A DNA stretch of 64,000 nucleotides from Microbacterium sp. SORGH_AS_0428 (GTDB lineage: Bacteria > Actinomycetota > Actinomycetes > Actinomycetales > Microbacteriaceae). Positions 1 to 7,959 of this stretch are shown here, one piece after another. Made by a program: the position numbers and the translations under genes. The DNA lies in assembly GCF_031453615.1 (NCBI RefSeq), contig NZ_JAVIZT010000001.1:1426001-1490000 (forward strand), given 5' to 3'. Numbering within the stretch: the stretch's first letter is position 1; every line of letters begins with the position of its first letter. The notes under the pieces were generated by a model. It was not told where the DNA came from, made no database searches, and worked only from the letters and a program-made list of their open reading frames with translations.

Positions 1-656
1 AGTCCGGTGTGCCGGTCGGAGATGTCGCCCTGCAGGCATACGTCGACGCCTCCGACGGCGTCCGAGAGATTGATCACACCGGTCCAACGGATCGCGGCCG
101 CGAACTGGATGTCCTCGCCCGTGAGCTCCTCCACGGTGCGTACCGTGCACCCGAGACCGCCGTACATGTACGACGCATTGATCTTCTCCGTGCCGCCGCC
201 GACCGTGTTGCCGTCGGCGTCCTGGCATTCGGCGATCGGCACGTAGGTGTCGCGCGGGAACGAGACGACGGTGACCCGACGCGGCTCGTCGCTGATGTGC
301 ACGAGCATCGTGACGTCGTTGCGCTCGCCCCCGTCGTCGTCGATGCCGCAGCGCGGGAACATCCGCAGATCCTGGCCCTCGCACGAGTCGGTGCCGGCGA
401 GCAGCAGGTTCACGCCGCCTTCGATCTCACCGAGCCCGGGAGGCAGGGCCGGATCGCCCTCGTTGCCGATCTCGACGGCGTTGTTGCCGATGGTCGCCGC
501 GGCATCCCACACGTGGAACCCGACGACGCCCGCGGCGGAGACGATCGCCACGGCCACCGCGACCCCGGCGACGGCCAGCGCCTGCATCAGCGGATGCGGC
601 GAGCGGAGCCGTCCGTGCCGGGCGACCGTTCCGCGGCGGCGGGGACGCGTTGCCAT
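1..656 (-). CDS. LytR-CpsA-Psr (LCP) family protein, 3' end missing
   Basis: LCP proteins attach teichoic acid-like or polysaccharide polymers to peptidoglycan at the outer face of the membrane. The visible part has a basic N-terminus, one membrane helix (about residues 25-48) and the start of the LCP catalytic domain, with the family motifs RVTVVSFPRDTYVPI and KINASYMYGG. The gene runs off the left edge, so its C-terminus is not seen. Its ATG overlaps the stop of the neighbouring LCP gene by one base (TGATG), so the two are translated together. Both proteins share the N-terminal string VARHGRLRSPHP, which suggests tandem duplication. The family is clear; the polymer handled cannot be told. 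Confidence 0.9.
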   Translation of the reverse strand, partial: MATRPRRRGTVARHGRLRSPHPLMQALAVAGVAVAVAIVSAAGVVGFHVWDAAATIGNNAVEIGNEGDPALPPGLGEIEGGVNLLLAGTDSCEGQDLRMFPRCGIDDDGGERNDVTMLVHISDEPRRVTVVSFPRDTYVPIAECQDADGNTVGGGTEKINASYMYGGLGCTVRTVEELTGEDIQFAAAIRWTGVINLSDAVGGVDVCLQGDISDRHTG

Positions 657-1909
657 CAGCGGAGGTTTCCGTTCGAGCACGTCTCCTCGGCCGCGGTCTG
701 TCCTGCGATCGAGGAGGGCAGCGCGACGCTGTCGGCGGGAGTGGTGGGCTGAGCGACGTCGGCCGACTCCGTGGGCTCGGGGGTCGGCGACTGGGTGGGG
801 TCGGCGGCGACGGTGCCGTCGCCCTGGCTCGTCTTGCCGGTCAGCACGAGCTGCTGGTTGGCCTCGATCGCCGCGAAGAGCGCATCGGCGGCGTCGCGGT
901 TCGGGACGACGCGGTTCGCGTCGGCGGGATCGGTGACGGTCGGGTACTGCACGAAGACGATCTCGTCGAACGGCACCTCCTTGACGGCCAGCGCGATCTG
1001 CACCAGCGTCATCGGATTGGTCAGGCTCTGACTCGGCGTGACGTTCTCGACGCCGACGGTCGCCAGCTTGTAGAGCGTGGCCGGGTCGCTGAGCACACCC
1101 TCGCCCACGAGCTTGCGCGCGAGCCGCGACATATACTGCTGCTGGTTCGAGATACGGCCGAGGTCGCCGCCGTCACCGACGCCGTGCCGGGTGCGCAGGA
1201 ACTGCAGGGCGTCCAGACCCTGGACGTTGCGCGTTCCGGCCGGCCAGTCGATCCCCGTGTAGGGGTCGCGGATGCCGTTCGCGATGCAGACGTCCACGCC
1301 GCCGATGGCATCGGTGATCTGGATCACACCACCGAACGTGACGGATGCCGCAAACGGAATGTTCTGGCCGGTGAGCTGGGAGATGGTCTTCACGGCGCAG
1401 CTCAGACCACCGTACGAGAAGGTCGAGTTGAGCTGCTGCTTGCTCATCGCGGACACCGCCGAGCCGTCCTCGCGGGTGCAGGAGGGGATCGGGATCATGA
1501 GGTCCCGCGGGAAGGAGATGACCGTCACGCGGCGAGGGTTGTCGGAGATGTGGAGCAGGAGGTTGACGTCGTTGAGGTCGCCCTCGGAGTCGGCACCCGT
1601 GCACCGGTCTCCGAAGAGCGCGGCGTAGTCGGGCTCGCAGGCGTCGGTGCCGGCGAGGAAGAGGTTCACGCCGCCCTCGATCGCGCCGATGTCCGGCGGC
1701 ACCGCGCTCTGGCCCTCCAGCGCGACCGCGTCCTCGTTCAGGTTGGTCGCAAAGCTCCACACGTTGTATCCCACGATGCCGATGCCTGCGACGAGGACGA
1801 CGGCGAGGGAGACCGCGACGAGTTTGAAGAACTGTGCGACGGGATGCGGCGAGCGCAATCGGCCGTGGCGCGCCACCGTCTGGCGGCGCCCGCTTCGGGT
1901 CGGGCTCAC
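656..1909 (-). CDS. LytR-CpsA-Psr (LCP) family cell-wall ligase
   Basis: This 417-residue membrane-anchored enzyme is predicted to transfer lipid-linked glycopolymers to peptidoglycan. One transmembrane helix lies near residues 20-42, followed by the LCP domain with RVTVISFPRDLMIPI and an FLRTRHGVGDGGDLGR segment holding the conserved arginines of the family. The C-terminus is a Pro/Thr/Ser-rich tail. A GTG start at 1909 is preferred over upstream in-frame ATGs because GAGAGG lies seven bases before it and the resulting N-terminus matches that of the neighbouring LCP protein. It is first in a two-gene unit, coupled to the next LCP gene by a one-base stop/start overlap. Confidence 0.9.
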   Translation of the reverse strand: MSPTRSGRRQTVARHGRLRSPHPVAQFFKLVAVSLAVVLVAGIGIVGYNVWSFATNLNEDAVALEGQSAVPPDIGAIEGGVNLFLAGTDACEPDYAALFGDRCTGADSEGDLNDVNLLLHISDNPRRVTVISFPRDLMIPIPSCTREDGSAVSAMSKQQLNSTFSYGGLSCAVKTISQLTGQNIPFAASVTFGGVIQITDAIGGVDVCIANGIRDPYTGIDWPAGTRNVQGLDALQFLRTRHGVGDGGDLGRISNQQQYMSRLARKLVGEGVLSDPATLYKLATVGVENVTPSQSLTNPMTLVQIALAVKEVPFDEIVFVQYPTVTDPADANRVVPNRDAADALFAAIEANQQLVLTGKTSQGDGTVAADPTQSPTPEPTESADVAQPTTPADSVALPSSIAGQTAAEETCSNGNLR

Positions 1910-2031
1910 GCGGGTCCTCTCGTACACAGAAACGGCAGGTGCGGCAGGACGTGCACGCACTGCTCCCCGTAGATCGTCGCCCATCCTACGAGCCGAGACC
2001 TGAGAACGACGTGCGGATCGCCTGGGCGCGC

Positions 2032-2949
2032 TCAGCGGGGCGCGCGCGGCAGCGTCAGGCGCACGCTCGTCCCGCGTCCGAGCTGCGAGCGCAGCGACAC
2101 CTCGCCGTTGTGGCGGAGCACCACGACGCGCACGAGGGAGAGACCGAGTCCCGTACCCTCCACACCGCGCGCGTCCTGGGCCCGCCACAGCTCGTCCCAG
2201 ACGAACGGCAGGTCCTCGGCGCGGATGCCCCACCCGGTGTCGGCGACTTCGATGACGACTGCATCCGTCTCCTCCGTGCCGCGCACCTCGATGCGCGCAC
2301 CGTCGCCCGAGTACTTCGCGGCGTTCAGCAGCAGGTTGCGCACGGCGACAGCCAGCAGGTCCGGGTCTCCCGTCACCGGCGGCAGGGGCCACGGGACGGT
2401 CGGCAGCACGGTCTCCACGCGGCGATCAGCGCCACGGGCGGCCAGTTCGTCGCGAAGCGCCGCAGCCTCCTCTTCGACGATGACGCTCAGATCCACCCGC
2501 GACGCCTCGATCGGCCGTGTCTCCAGCGAAGACAGGGCCCGGAGTTGAGTGACGACGCCGCTCAGCCGCGCCGCCTGCGCCGAAGCGATCGCCAGGTTCT
2601 CCGGCGGCGTCTGCTCGCCCGCGGCGAGAGCCGACCGGATGGCGGTCACCGGGTTCTTGAGTTCGTGATCGAGGCGCCGCAGGAACCGCCGGTGCGCGTC
2701 GCGTTCTGCGACGGCGCCCTCGCCGCGCGCCGCTGCGAGCGCAGCGTCGCGTCGGCGTGCGCGCGCCGGGCGGACGATCAGAAGCAGGACGAGCATGATC
2801 GACACGAGCGCCCCCGCCACGACGAGCACGGTGGCAAGCGGCATCCGCAGCACGAGGGAGCCGTTGCCGCCCGCGAGTGCGAGCACGACGGCGATGAGCA
2901 CGGCGACGGCGAGCGGAGCGATGACCAGTGCCGGTCGCAATGCCCTCAT
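2032..2949 (-). CDS. sensor histidine kinase, intramembrane-sensing type
   Basis: This 305-residue kinase phosphorylates the response regulator encoded directly before it; their stop and start overlap as ATGA. Two hydrophobic helices (about residues 7-26 and 36-58) are separated by only about ten residues, so there is no external sensor domain. That layout is typical of kinases that sense stress in the membrane or through a partner protein. Visible are the H-box FLRRLDHELKNP (His95), the N-box NLLLNAAKYSGD, and G-boxes VADTGWGI and GTGLGLSL. It is the last gene of a five-gene operon that starts with two lipoproteins, which could supply the extracytoplasmic input; that link is inference. Confidence 0.92.
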   Translation of the reverse strand: MRALRPALVIAPLAVAVLIAVVLALAGGNGSLVLRMPLATVLVVAGALVSIMLVLLLIVRPARARRRDAALAAARGEGAVAERDAHRRFLRRLDHELKNPVTAIRSALAAGEQTPPENLAIASAQAARLSGVVTQLRALSSLETRPIEASRVDLSVIVEEEAAALRDELAARGADRRVETVLPTVPWPLPPVTGDPDLLAVAVRNLLLNAAKYSGDGARIEVRGTEETDAVVIEVADTGWGIRAEDLPFVWDELWRAQDARGVEGTGLGLSLVRVVVLRHNGEVSLRSQLGRGTSVRLTLPRAPR

Positions 2950-3665
2950 GAGGCGCTCACCGGGGCACAGAAACGGTAGCCCGCACCGGGCAGCGTCTCG
3001 ATCCAGCGCGGCTGCTGCGCGTCGTCGCCCAGCGCGCGTCGCAGCTCCGCGATGCGGTGGTCGACGGCGCGGGTGGTGACGGCGAACTCGAACCCCCACA
3101 GGGTCTCGAGCAGATGCTCCCTCGTGTGCACCTCGTCCGGGTGCGACATGAGGTACTCGAGCAGCGTGAGCGCCTTCGGCGTCAGCTCGATCGCCGCACC
3201 CTCCCGCTGCGCCCGGCGTGCGACACGATCAAGGCGCAGCCCGTCGCTCACGAGCTGCGAGGAGGCGGTCAGCGGTTTCCCGCCGCCGGCGGTGCGGCGC
3301 AGCACGGCGCGGATGCGGGCGACGAGCTCCGGCGGGTCGAAGGGCTTGCCGAGATAGTCGTCGGCGCCCTCCTCCAGCGCCGCGGTGCGCTCGAACGATG
3401 CGTCCACTTTCGTCAGCATGATGACCGGGGTCCACGCATCCGCGCGGCGAAGGCTCCGCACGAGTTCGCGGCCGTCCATGCGGGGCATGAGCACGTCGGA
3501 GACGACGATGTGCGGCGCGAAGGCGGCGTGCGCGGCGAGGGCGCTCTCACCGTCGGCCTCCACCCGTACGTCGAATCCGCTGCGTTCGAGGAAGGGGGCG
3601 AGCGTGGAGGTGATGGCCTCCTCGTCGTCCACGAGCAGCACGCGGGTGCGCGCCTGGTCGCTCAT
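2946..3665 (-). CDS. OmpR/PhoB-family response regulator
   Basis: This 239-residue DNA-binding regulator pairs with the histidine kinase that follows. The receiver domain (residues 8-120) has the acidic pair DD at 13-14, the phosphate-accepting Asp57 in VVSDVLMPRMDG, Thr85 and Lys107. A winged-helix domain (about 140-235) ends with the usual RGAGYRF-like motif, here LPGAGYRF. Its ATG overlaps the stop of the small membrane protein upstream and its stop overlaps the kinase start, so both junctions are ATGA. Its targets cannot be read from the sequence; the operon itself and the divergent ABC exporter at 5777 are reasonable candidates. Confidence 0.93.
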   Translation of the reverse strand: MSDQARTRVLLVDDEEAITSTLAPFLERSGFDVRVEADGESALAAHAAFAPHIVVSDVLMPRMDGRELVRSLRRADAWTPVIMLTKVDASFERTAALEEGADDYLGKPFDPPELVARIRAVLRRTAGGGKPLTASSQLVSDGLRLDRVARRAQREGAAIELTPKALTLLEYLMSHPDEVHTREHLLETLWGFEFAVTTRAVDHRIAELRRALGDDAQQPRWIETLPGAGYRFCAPVSAS

Positions 3666-3928
3666 GAGGCATTCACCGCCCAGATGCCGATACCGAACGC
3701 CGCGAGGATCAGGACGGCGATGGCGGCGAGCGTGAGGTAGCCGATCACCAGGCCCGCGACCGCGAAGCCCGCTCCTGCCGCGTTGCTGCGCCGGATGCGG
3801 GAGAGCGCGACGTGCCCGAAGATCACCGCGAGCAGATTGAAGCCGAGCAGCGCCAGCACGAAGGACGTGATGGCGAGCCCGTCGGTGGGCCGGGTGACGT
3901 AGACGTACTGCTGCGGGGGCTGGGACAT
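3662..3928 (-). CDS. small DUF4190-type membrane protein
   Basis: This 88-residue protein has two hydrophobic segments (about residues 19-42 and 54-82) joined by a loop with FGHVALSRIRRS, the pattern of actinobacterial DUF4190 proteins, whose role is unknown. A short Pro/Gln/Tyr-rich N-terminus precedes the helices. The ATG at 3928 is chosen because GGAGG lies nine bases upstream. Another ATG at 3937 overlaps the previous stop as ATGA, but GGAGG abuts it directly. It sits between the lipoprotein genes and the two-component pair and may be a membrane partner of the kinase; that is inference. Confidence 0.8.
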   Translation of the reverse strand: MSQPPQQYVYVTRPTDGLAITSFVLALLGFNLLAVIFGHVALSRIRRSNAAGAGFAVAGLVIGYLTLAAIAVLILAAFGIGIWAVNAS

Positions 3929-3933
3929 GCTGG

Positions 3934-4437
3934 TCATCCTCCGGTCGTGGCGCGCGCCGTGTTGGCGACGCCGGTATCGGTCACGTCTGCGGTGCCGTTC
4001 TCCCACCGCACGTCGTTGCCACTACCGCCCAATCGGGCGAGGTCGACGGATGCGGCCTGCACCTGGTTGGCCGCCCCGGTGATCTCGAGCGTGCCGATGC
4101 GGTCGGCCAGCACGACGGCGCCGCTCGCGGCGACGGTCACGAGGGCGCACTCCCCCGTGATCGACACGGTCGCGCCCGCCTGCGAGACGACGACCTCTCC
4201 CGAGGCGCAGGAGGTCTGCTGTGCCACGTCGGCGTAGCGGGCGCGCAGATCGTCGGATGCGGCAGCGGAAGGCACCGAGACGTTCGGCTCCTGCTCCTTC
4301 GAAGCGGATGCGGCCGGCGCCGGTGTCGACGACGGAGCGGGATCGACCGCGGGAGCGCCGGGCGCCTCATAGGCGACGGAGCAGCCGGTCAGGAGCACGG
4401 CGAGGGCGACGAGCGGGATCGGGAGCGTCTTCTTCAT
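3934..4437 (-). CDS. DUF3060-like lipoprotein
   Basis: This 167-residue secreted lipoprotein starts with a lipoprotein signal peptide ending in the lipobox LLTGC (Cys19). A flexible Pro/Ala/Ser-rich stretch (about 25-60) follows. The C-terminal 90 residues have short beta-strand-like repeats (ATVSITGECALVTVAASGA, then IGTLEITGAANQV) as in mycobacterial DUF3060 proteins. No catalytic motif is visible. It lies 12 bases after the OmpA-domain lipoprotein gene and directly before the small membrane protein, so the whole cluster is probably one transcript. A structural or sensory role at the cell surface is likely but unproven. Confidence 0.75.
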   Translation of the reverse strand: MKKTLPIPLVALAVLLTGCSVAYEAPGAPAVDPAPSSTPAPAASASKEQEPNVSVPSAAASDDLRARYADVAQQTSCASGEVVVSQAGATVSITGECALVTVAASGAVVLADRIGTLEITGAANQVQAASVDLARLGGSGNDVRWENGTADVTDTGVANTARATTGG

Positions 4438-4449
4438 GGTCGCGTCCGC

Positions 4450-5622
4450 TCAGAAGGCCGGGATGAAGATCTCGACGCGGCGGTTGAGCTGGCGTCCGGC
4501 GGGATTGTCGACGCCGTCGATCTCGTTCGCGGCGACGGGCGCGCTCTCGCCGTAACCGACCGCGCTGAGCGACGCCGTGACACCGCGATCCTTGAGGGCT
4601 GCGAGCACGGATGCGGCGCGACGCTCGGACAGCTCCTGGTTGTACCCGTCGGAACCGATCGCGTCGGTGTGCCCGCCGATCTCGGCGGACGGCACGTCGA
4701 GTTCCGTCATCGCGGCCGCCAGCTCATCGAGCACGCCGGCCGCATCCGCTCGGATCTCGGAACGGTCGAAGTCGAAGAGCACGCCATCGCTGAGCGTGAT
4801 GGTCGTGCCGCAGGACGAGAGGGGCGCGAGCGTGCCGAGGGGCGGGAAGACCCCGACCGGCGCGACGGCGGGGAGCGCGTCGACCTCGACCGGCTCGCCG
4901 TTGACCGTGCCCGTGCCGTCGCCGTGGTTGCGGATGTCCAGGCCGGCCGCGACGTAGGAACCCGACCCATCGCCGTAGTTGTGGATCTCGACGTCGGCAT
5001 CGCGGTACATCGCGGATCCGTCGCCGTAGTTCCAGTGCTCGACGCCGTTGCCGGTGCGCGAAGCGGAGCCATCGCCGTAGACCCACGTCGCGCCGTCGGT
5101 CGTCGTCACCGAGCCGGAGCCGTCGCCGTAGTTGTGGATCTCGATCCCGTCGGCGATGTAGGAGCCCGAACCGTCGCCGTAGACGTTCGCCGTCACGCCG
5201 TTGACGGTGAAGCTGCCCGAACCGTCGCCGTAGTTGTGCACCGTACCGTCGGGTCCGGTGAAGGTTCCCGACCCGTCGCCGTACAGCAGCACGGAGCCCT
5301 GGGCGGTCGCCCGCTCGGTCACGTCGCCGCACGCGGCGGGGCGCACCTCGAGGCCGGGCCGCGGCGCGATCTCGCGGTCCACCTGAACGGCGAATCCCCC
5401 GAGCGAGCTGTCGAGCAGCGACAGGTCGGGCATCGTGAACAGGGGAACCGGGGGCACCTCGCCGGGCGCATAGCCGGCCACAGCCGGGACGGTCGGGGCG
5501 GAGGAGGAGCCGGGCGTGCTCACAGCGACGGGGACGGCCGGACGCGGCCCGCCGGCGCAGCCGGTAACCAGGACGCCCACGGTCGCGACGAGGGCCAGGA
5601 TGCGGGGGACGGTGCTGCTCAT
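4450..5622 (-). CDS. lipoprotein with YGDGSGS repeats and C-terminal OmpA domain
   Basis: This 390-residue envelope protein has a lipoprotein signal with lipobox VTGC (Cys22), a Pro/Ser-rich linker, then eight consecutive units of exactly 17 residues (about residues 114-242), most of them beginning YGDGS. The C-terminus (about 276-390) is an OmpA/MotB-type peptidoglycan-binding domain with VLFDFDRSEIR, GHTDAIGSDGYNQELSERR and NRRVEIFI. It would be tied to the membrane by lipid and to the wall by the OmpA domain, with the Asp/Gly/Ser repeats between; these may form a beta-solenoid. OmpA domains on lipoproteins are unusual in single-membrane bacteria. It is the first gene of the operon that ends with the two-component pair. 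The ATG at 5622 places the signal peptide correctly; no strong ribosome site is seen. Confidence 0.85.
   Translation of the reverse strand: MSSTVPRILALVATVGVLVTGCAGGPRPAVPVAVSTPGSSSAPTVPAVAGYAPGEVPPVPLFTMPDLSLLDSSLGGFAVQVDREIAPRPGLEVRPAACGDVTERATAQGSVLLYGDGSGTFTGPDGTVHNYGDGSGSFTVNGVTANVYGDGSGSYIADGIEIHNYGDGSGSVTTTDGATWVYGDGSASRTGNGVEHWNYGDGSAMYRDADVEIHNYGDGSGSYVAAGLDIRNHGDGTGTVNGEPVEVDALPAVAPVGVFPPLGTLAPLSSCGTTITLSDGVLFDFDRSEIRADAAGVLDELAAAMTELDVPSAEIGGHTDAIGSDGYNQELSERRAASVLAALKDRGVTASLSAVGYGESAPVAANEIDGVDNPAGRQLNRRVEIFIPAF
4897..5283 (-). repeat. eight 51-bp tandem coding repeats (17-residue units)
   Basis: Within the OmpA-domain lipoprotein the consensus unit is Y-G-D-G-S-G-S, then about seven variable residues with a central Gly, then [IV]-x-[HWAR]-[NV]. 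The period is exactly 17 residues. The eighth unit is degenerate (HGDGTGTVNG). On the plus strand the recurring core reads tcgccgtagttg. Uniform spacing without gaps indicates selection for a repeating fold or growth by slippage. Confidence 0.9.
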
Positions 5623-5776
5623 GCAACGACCGTACCGAGCGGGCCTCGTCCGTCGGTCGCAGGGCCGTCGCACCTGTGTATCAATCCCGCGACACGGCCG
5701 CGATCATCCCCGAGGATGACGCGCATGGTGCCCGAGGCCGACGACATCGCCGCATCCGCCGACGAGGCTGGAAGAC

Positions 5777-6493
5777 ATGCACGCTCCCTCACCTTCTCGT
5801 CCTGTTCTCGTCGCGCGCGGTCTCGTCAAGCGCTACGGCCCGCTCACCGCCCTCGCGGGCGTGGACGTGACGATCGCCGCCGGCGAGGCCGTGGCCGTGA
5901 TGGGCGCCTCAGGGTCGGGGAAGACGACCCTGCTGCACTGTCTCGCCGCAGTGATCGCCCCCGACGGCGGATCCGTCCGCCTCGGCCAGGACGATCCGGT
6001 CGAGCTCGTCGGCATGGACGAGACGGGACGCTCCGCCATCCGTCGCAGTCAGCTCGGTTTCGTGTTCCAGGAGCACCTGCTGCTGCCCGAGCTCACCGCC
6101 TTGGAGAATGCGGCTCTCCCGCTGCTCGTGCAGGGCGTGGCGCGTCACGACGCAGAGCAGCACGCCGCCGGATGGCTGCGTGCTCTGGGGCTCGCCGGCA
6201 TGGAGGACCGCCGCATCGGCCAGCTCTCCGGCGGTCAGGCGCAGCGGGTCGCGATCGCCCGCGCTCAGGTGACGGGCGCGCCACTCGTCTTCGCCGACGA
6301 GCCCACCGGCGCTCTCGACTCGGCCACGTCCGCCGAGGTGATGTCGGCGCTCCTGCACGCCACGGTCGGACAGGGTCGCAGCCTCGTCGTCGTCACCCAC
6401 GACGCCGACGTGGCGGCGCGCTGCCATCGCATCGTCCGGATGCGGGACGGCCGCATCCTCGACGCCGCGCCGATGAGCGAGGCGCAGCGATGA
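5777..6493 (+). CDS. ABC exporter ATP-binding protein (LolD/MacB type)
   Basis: This 238-residue ATPase powers the FtsX-type permease encoded next; the two genes overlap as ATGA. Walker A is GASGSGKTT, the Q-loop lies in FVFQEHLLLPELTALEN, the signature is LSGGQAQRVAIARA and Walker B is LVFADEPTGALD, followed by the switch His in VVTHD. The sequence is typical of the MacB/LolD/FtsE group, which drives export of lipids, peptides or antibiotics rather than sugar import. It is divergent from the lipoprotein/two-component operon across a 154-bp gap. Kinases with short sensor loops often work with ABC exporters of this type, so a functional link is plausible. Confidence 0.92.
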   Translation: MHAPSPSRPVLVARGLVKRYGPLTALAGVDVTIAAGEAVAVMGASGSGKTTLLHCLAAVIAPDGGSVRLGQDDPVELVGMDETGRSAIRRSQLGFVFQEHLLLPELTALENAALPLLVQGVARHDAEQHAAGWLRALGLAGMEDRRIGQLSGGQAQRVAIARAQVTGAPLVFADEPTGALDSATSAEVMSALLHATVGQGRSLVVVTHDADVAARCHRIVRMRDGRILDAAPMSEAQR

Positions 6494-7857
6494 GCGCGGT
6501 CGCCACGCAGGGCGCGGTGCGACGCACGCTCACCCTGTCACGCCTGCTCGCCCGGCCGTCGCGGCAGTCACGTGCGGCCCTCGTGCTCCCGATCGTCGCC
6601 TTCGCCGCCACGACGACGCTGCTGCTGATCGTCGCCGGGGGCACGCGCATGTTCCTCACCGACGATCGCGGCGGGGCGTTCACCGGGATGTACGGCATCC
6701 TCGCCGTGCTCGCCCTCGTCCTGCTCGCCGTACCGCTGGCGACGCTCGGCGCCGCCGCCGCGCGCCTGTCGAGCCGGAGGCGCGACGATCGCCTCGCGAC
6801 GCTGCGTCTGCTGGGGGCCACCTCCGGCGAAGTCGCGGCCATGACGGTGATCGAAGCAGCCGCGACGGCCGCCGTCGGCGCCGTCGCGGGTGCGATCGTC
6901 TACGTCGCCGCCCTGCCGCTCGTGGGCCTGCTGCCGTTCTTCGGCGGTCCGATCGGAACCGCGGCGGTATGGGCCGGTTTCGACGTGCTCGCCCTCGTGC
7001 TGGTGGGCGTCGTGGCGCTCGCGACCGTCAGCGCCACCCTCGGGCTGCGCCGTGTCGCGCTCACGCCGCTCGGCGTGCGTCGGCGTTCGGACCCCGCACC
7101 TCGCCGCCGCACCGCCGTGGTCGTCGGCGTGATCGGCACCGCCGCCGTCGCCCTCATCGTGCTGAATCTCTCGACCATCGGTCAGCTGGTCGGCCCCGCC
7201 GTCTCGCTCGCCCTCCTGCTGGGGCTGTTCGCCGGCTCCCTCGGACTGCTCAATCTCATCGGCACCCCGATCGTCGCCGCGCGCGGCCGCGCGATGGCTC
7301 GCCGCGCCGGGGATGCGGCGCACCTGATCGCCGGACGCGAGCTCGCCGCCCACGCCTCCGTCGCCTGGCGACGCGTCTCCGCGATCGCGATGGTCTCGTT
7401 CATCGCGGTGGTCGGCGGAGCGGGGATGAGCCTGGTCGCGCTCGCCGGTGACGACACGGCCGACAGCGGTACGGTGTTCGCCGACATCCGTACAGGCGTG
7501 CTCGTCACGCTCGTGTCGGCCTTCCTGCTCCTGGCGTGTTCCGTCGGGGTGACGCAGGCCGCATCCGTGCTCGAGGACCGCGAGCTGATCGTCGGCCTCG
7601 ACCGCCTCGGCGTGCCCGCGACCGACCTCGCCCGCGCCCGCCGCATCACCGTGCTTCTCCCCCTGCGCTGGGCCGCGCTCGGCGGCGCACTCGCGGGCAT
7701 CGCACTGAGCCTGCCGGTGATCGGCATCACCCTCGTCCTCGCGCCGACATCGCTGCTGATCATCGCCGTGACGTTCGCGGTCGGCGTGGCGCTCGTGCTG
7801 GCCTCGCTCGCCTCGACCGAACCTCTCGTGCGGGCGATCCGGCGGGCGGCCGCCTAG
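6490..7857 (+). CDS. FtsX-like ABC permease
   Basis: This 455-residue integral membrane protein is the partner of the preceding ATPase. It has about ten hydrophobic helices (for example near residues 30-50, 68-90, 118-142 and 160-185) and two FtsX-type permease halves; RLATLRLLGATSGEV is the conserved cytoplasmic coupling segment of the first half. It lacks the large extracytoplasmic domain of true MacB. The substrate is unknown. The start at 6490 overlaps the ATPase stop. Confidence 0.88.
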   Translation: MSAVATQGAVRRTLTLSRLLARPSRQSRAALVLPIVAFAATTTLLLIVAGGTRMFLTDDRGGAFTGMYGILAVLALVLLAVPLATLGAAAARLSSRRRDDRLATLRLLGATSGEVAAMTVIEAAATAAVGAVAGAIVYVAALPLVGLLPFFGGPIGTAAVWAGFDVLALVLVGVVALATVSATLGLRRVALTPLGVRRRSDPAPRRRTAVVVGVIGTAAVALIVLNLSTIGQLVGPAVSLALLLGLFAGSLGLLNLIGTPIVAARGRAMARRAGDAAHLIAGRELAAHASVAWRRVSAIAMVSFIAVVGGAGMSLVALAGDDTADSGTVFADIRTGVLVTLVSAFLLLACSVGVTQAASVLEDRELIVGLDRLGVPATDLARARRITVLLPLRWAALGGALAGIALSLPVIGITLVLAPTSLLIIAVTFAVGVALVLASLASTEPLVRAIRRAAA

Positions 7858-7916
7858 ACGCTCCACAAGGTTGTCGAAATCTTTCGATACGCCCGCATGC
7901 GTTCTGCTAAGTTCCG

Positions 7917-7943
7917 TGGGAGCGCTCTCTGAGAGCGCTCCCA
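7917..7943. promoter_or_regulatory. double CebR/CelR-type operator before GH9 cellulase
   Basis: A perfect 13-bp inverted repeat centred on base 7930 is made of two 14-bp boxes sharing one base: TGGGAGCGCTCTCT (7917-7930) and TGAGAGCGCTCCCA (7930-7943). The known CebR/CelR site of actinobacterial cellulose and cellobiose regulators is TGGGAGCGCTCCCA. The site ends 16 bases before the cellulase ATG, so a bound LacI-family repressor would block transcription or early elongation. The regulator gene itself is not in this window. Confidence 0.85.
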
Positions 7944-7959
7944 GAGCGAAGGAGCTTGA

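Noticed and set aside
4897..5283. Regular short repeats resembling a CRISPR array
   Set aside because: The period is 51 bp and in frame, the repeat is translated as YGDGSGS units in a lipoprotein, and no cas genes are near.
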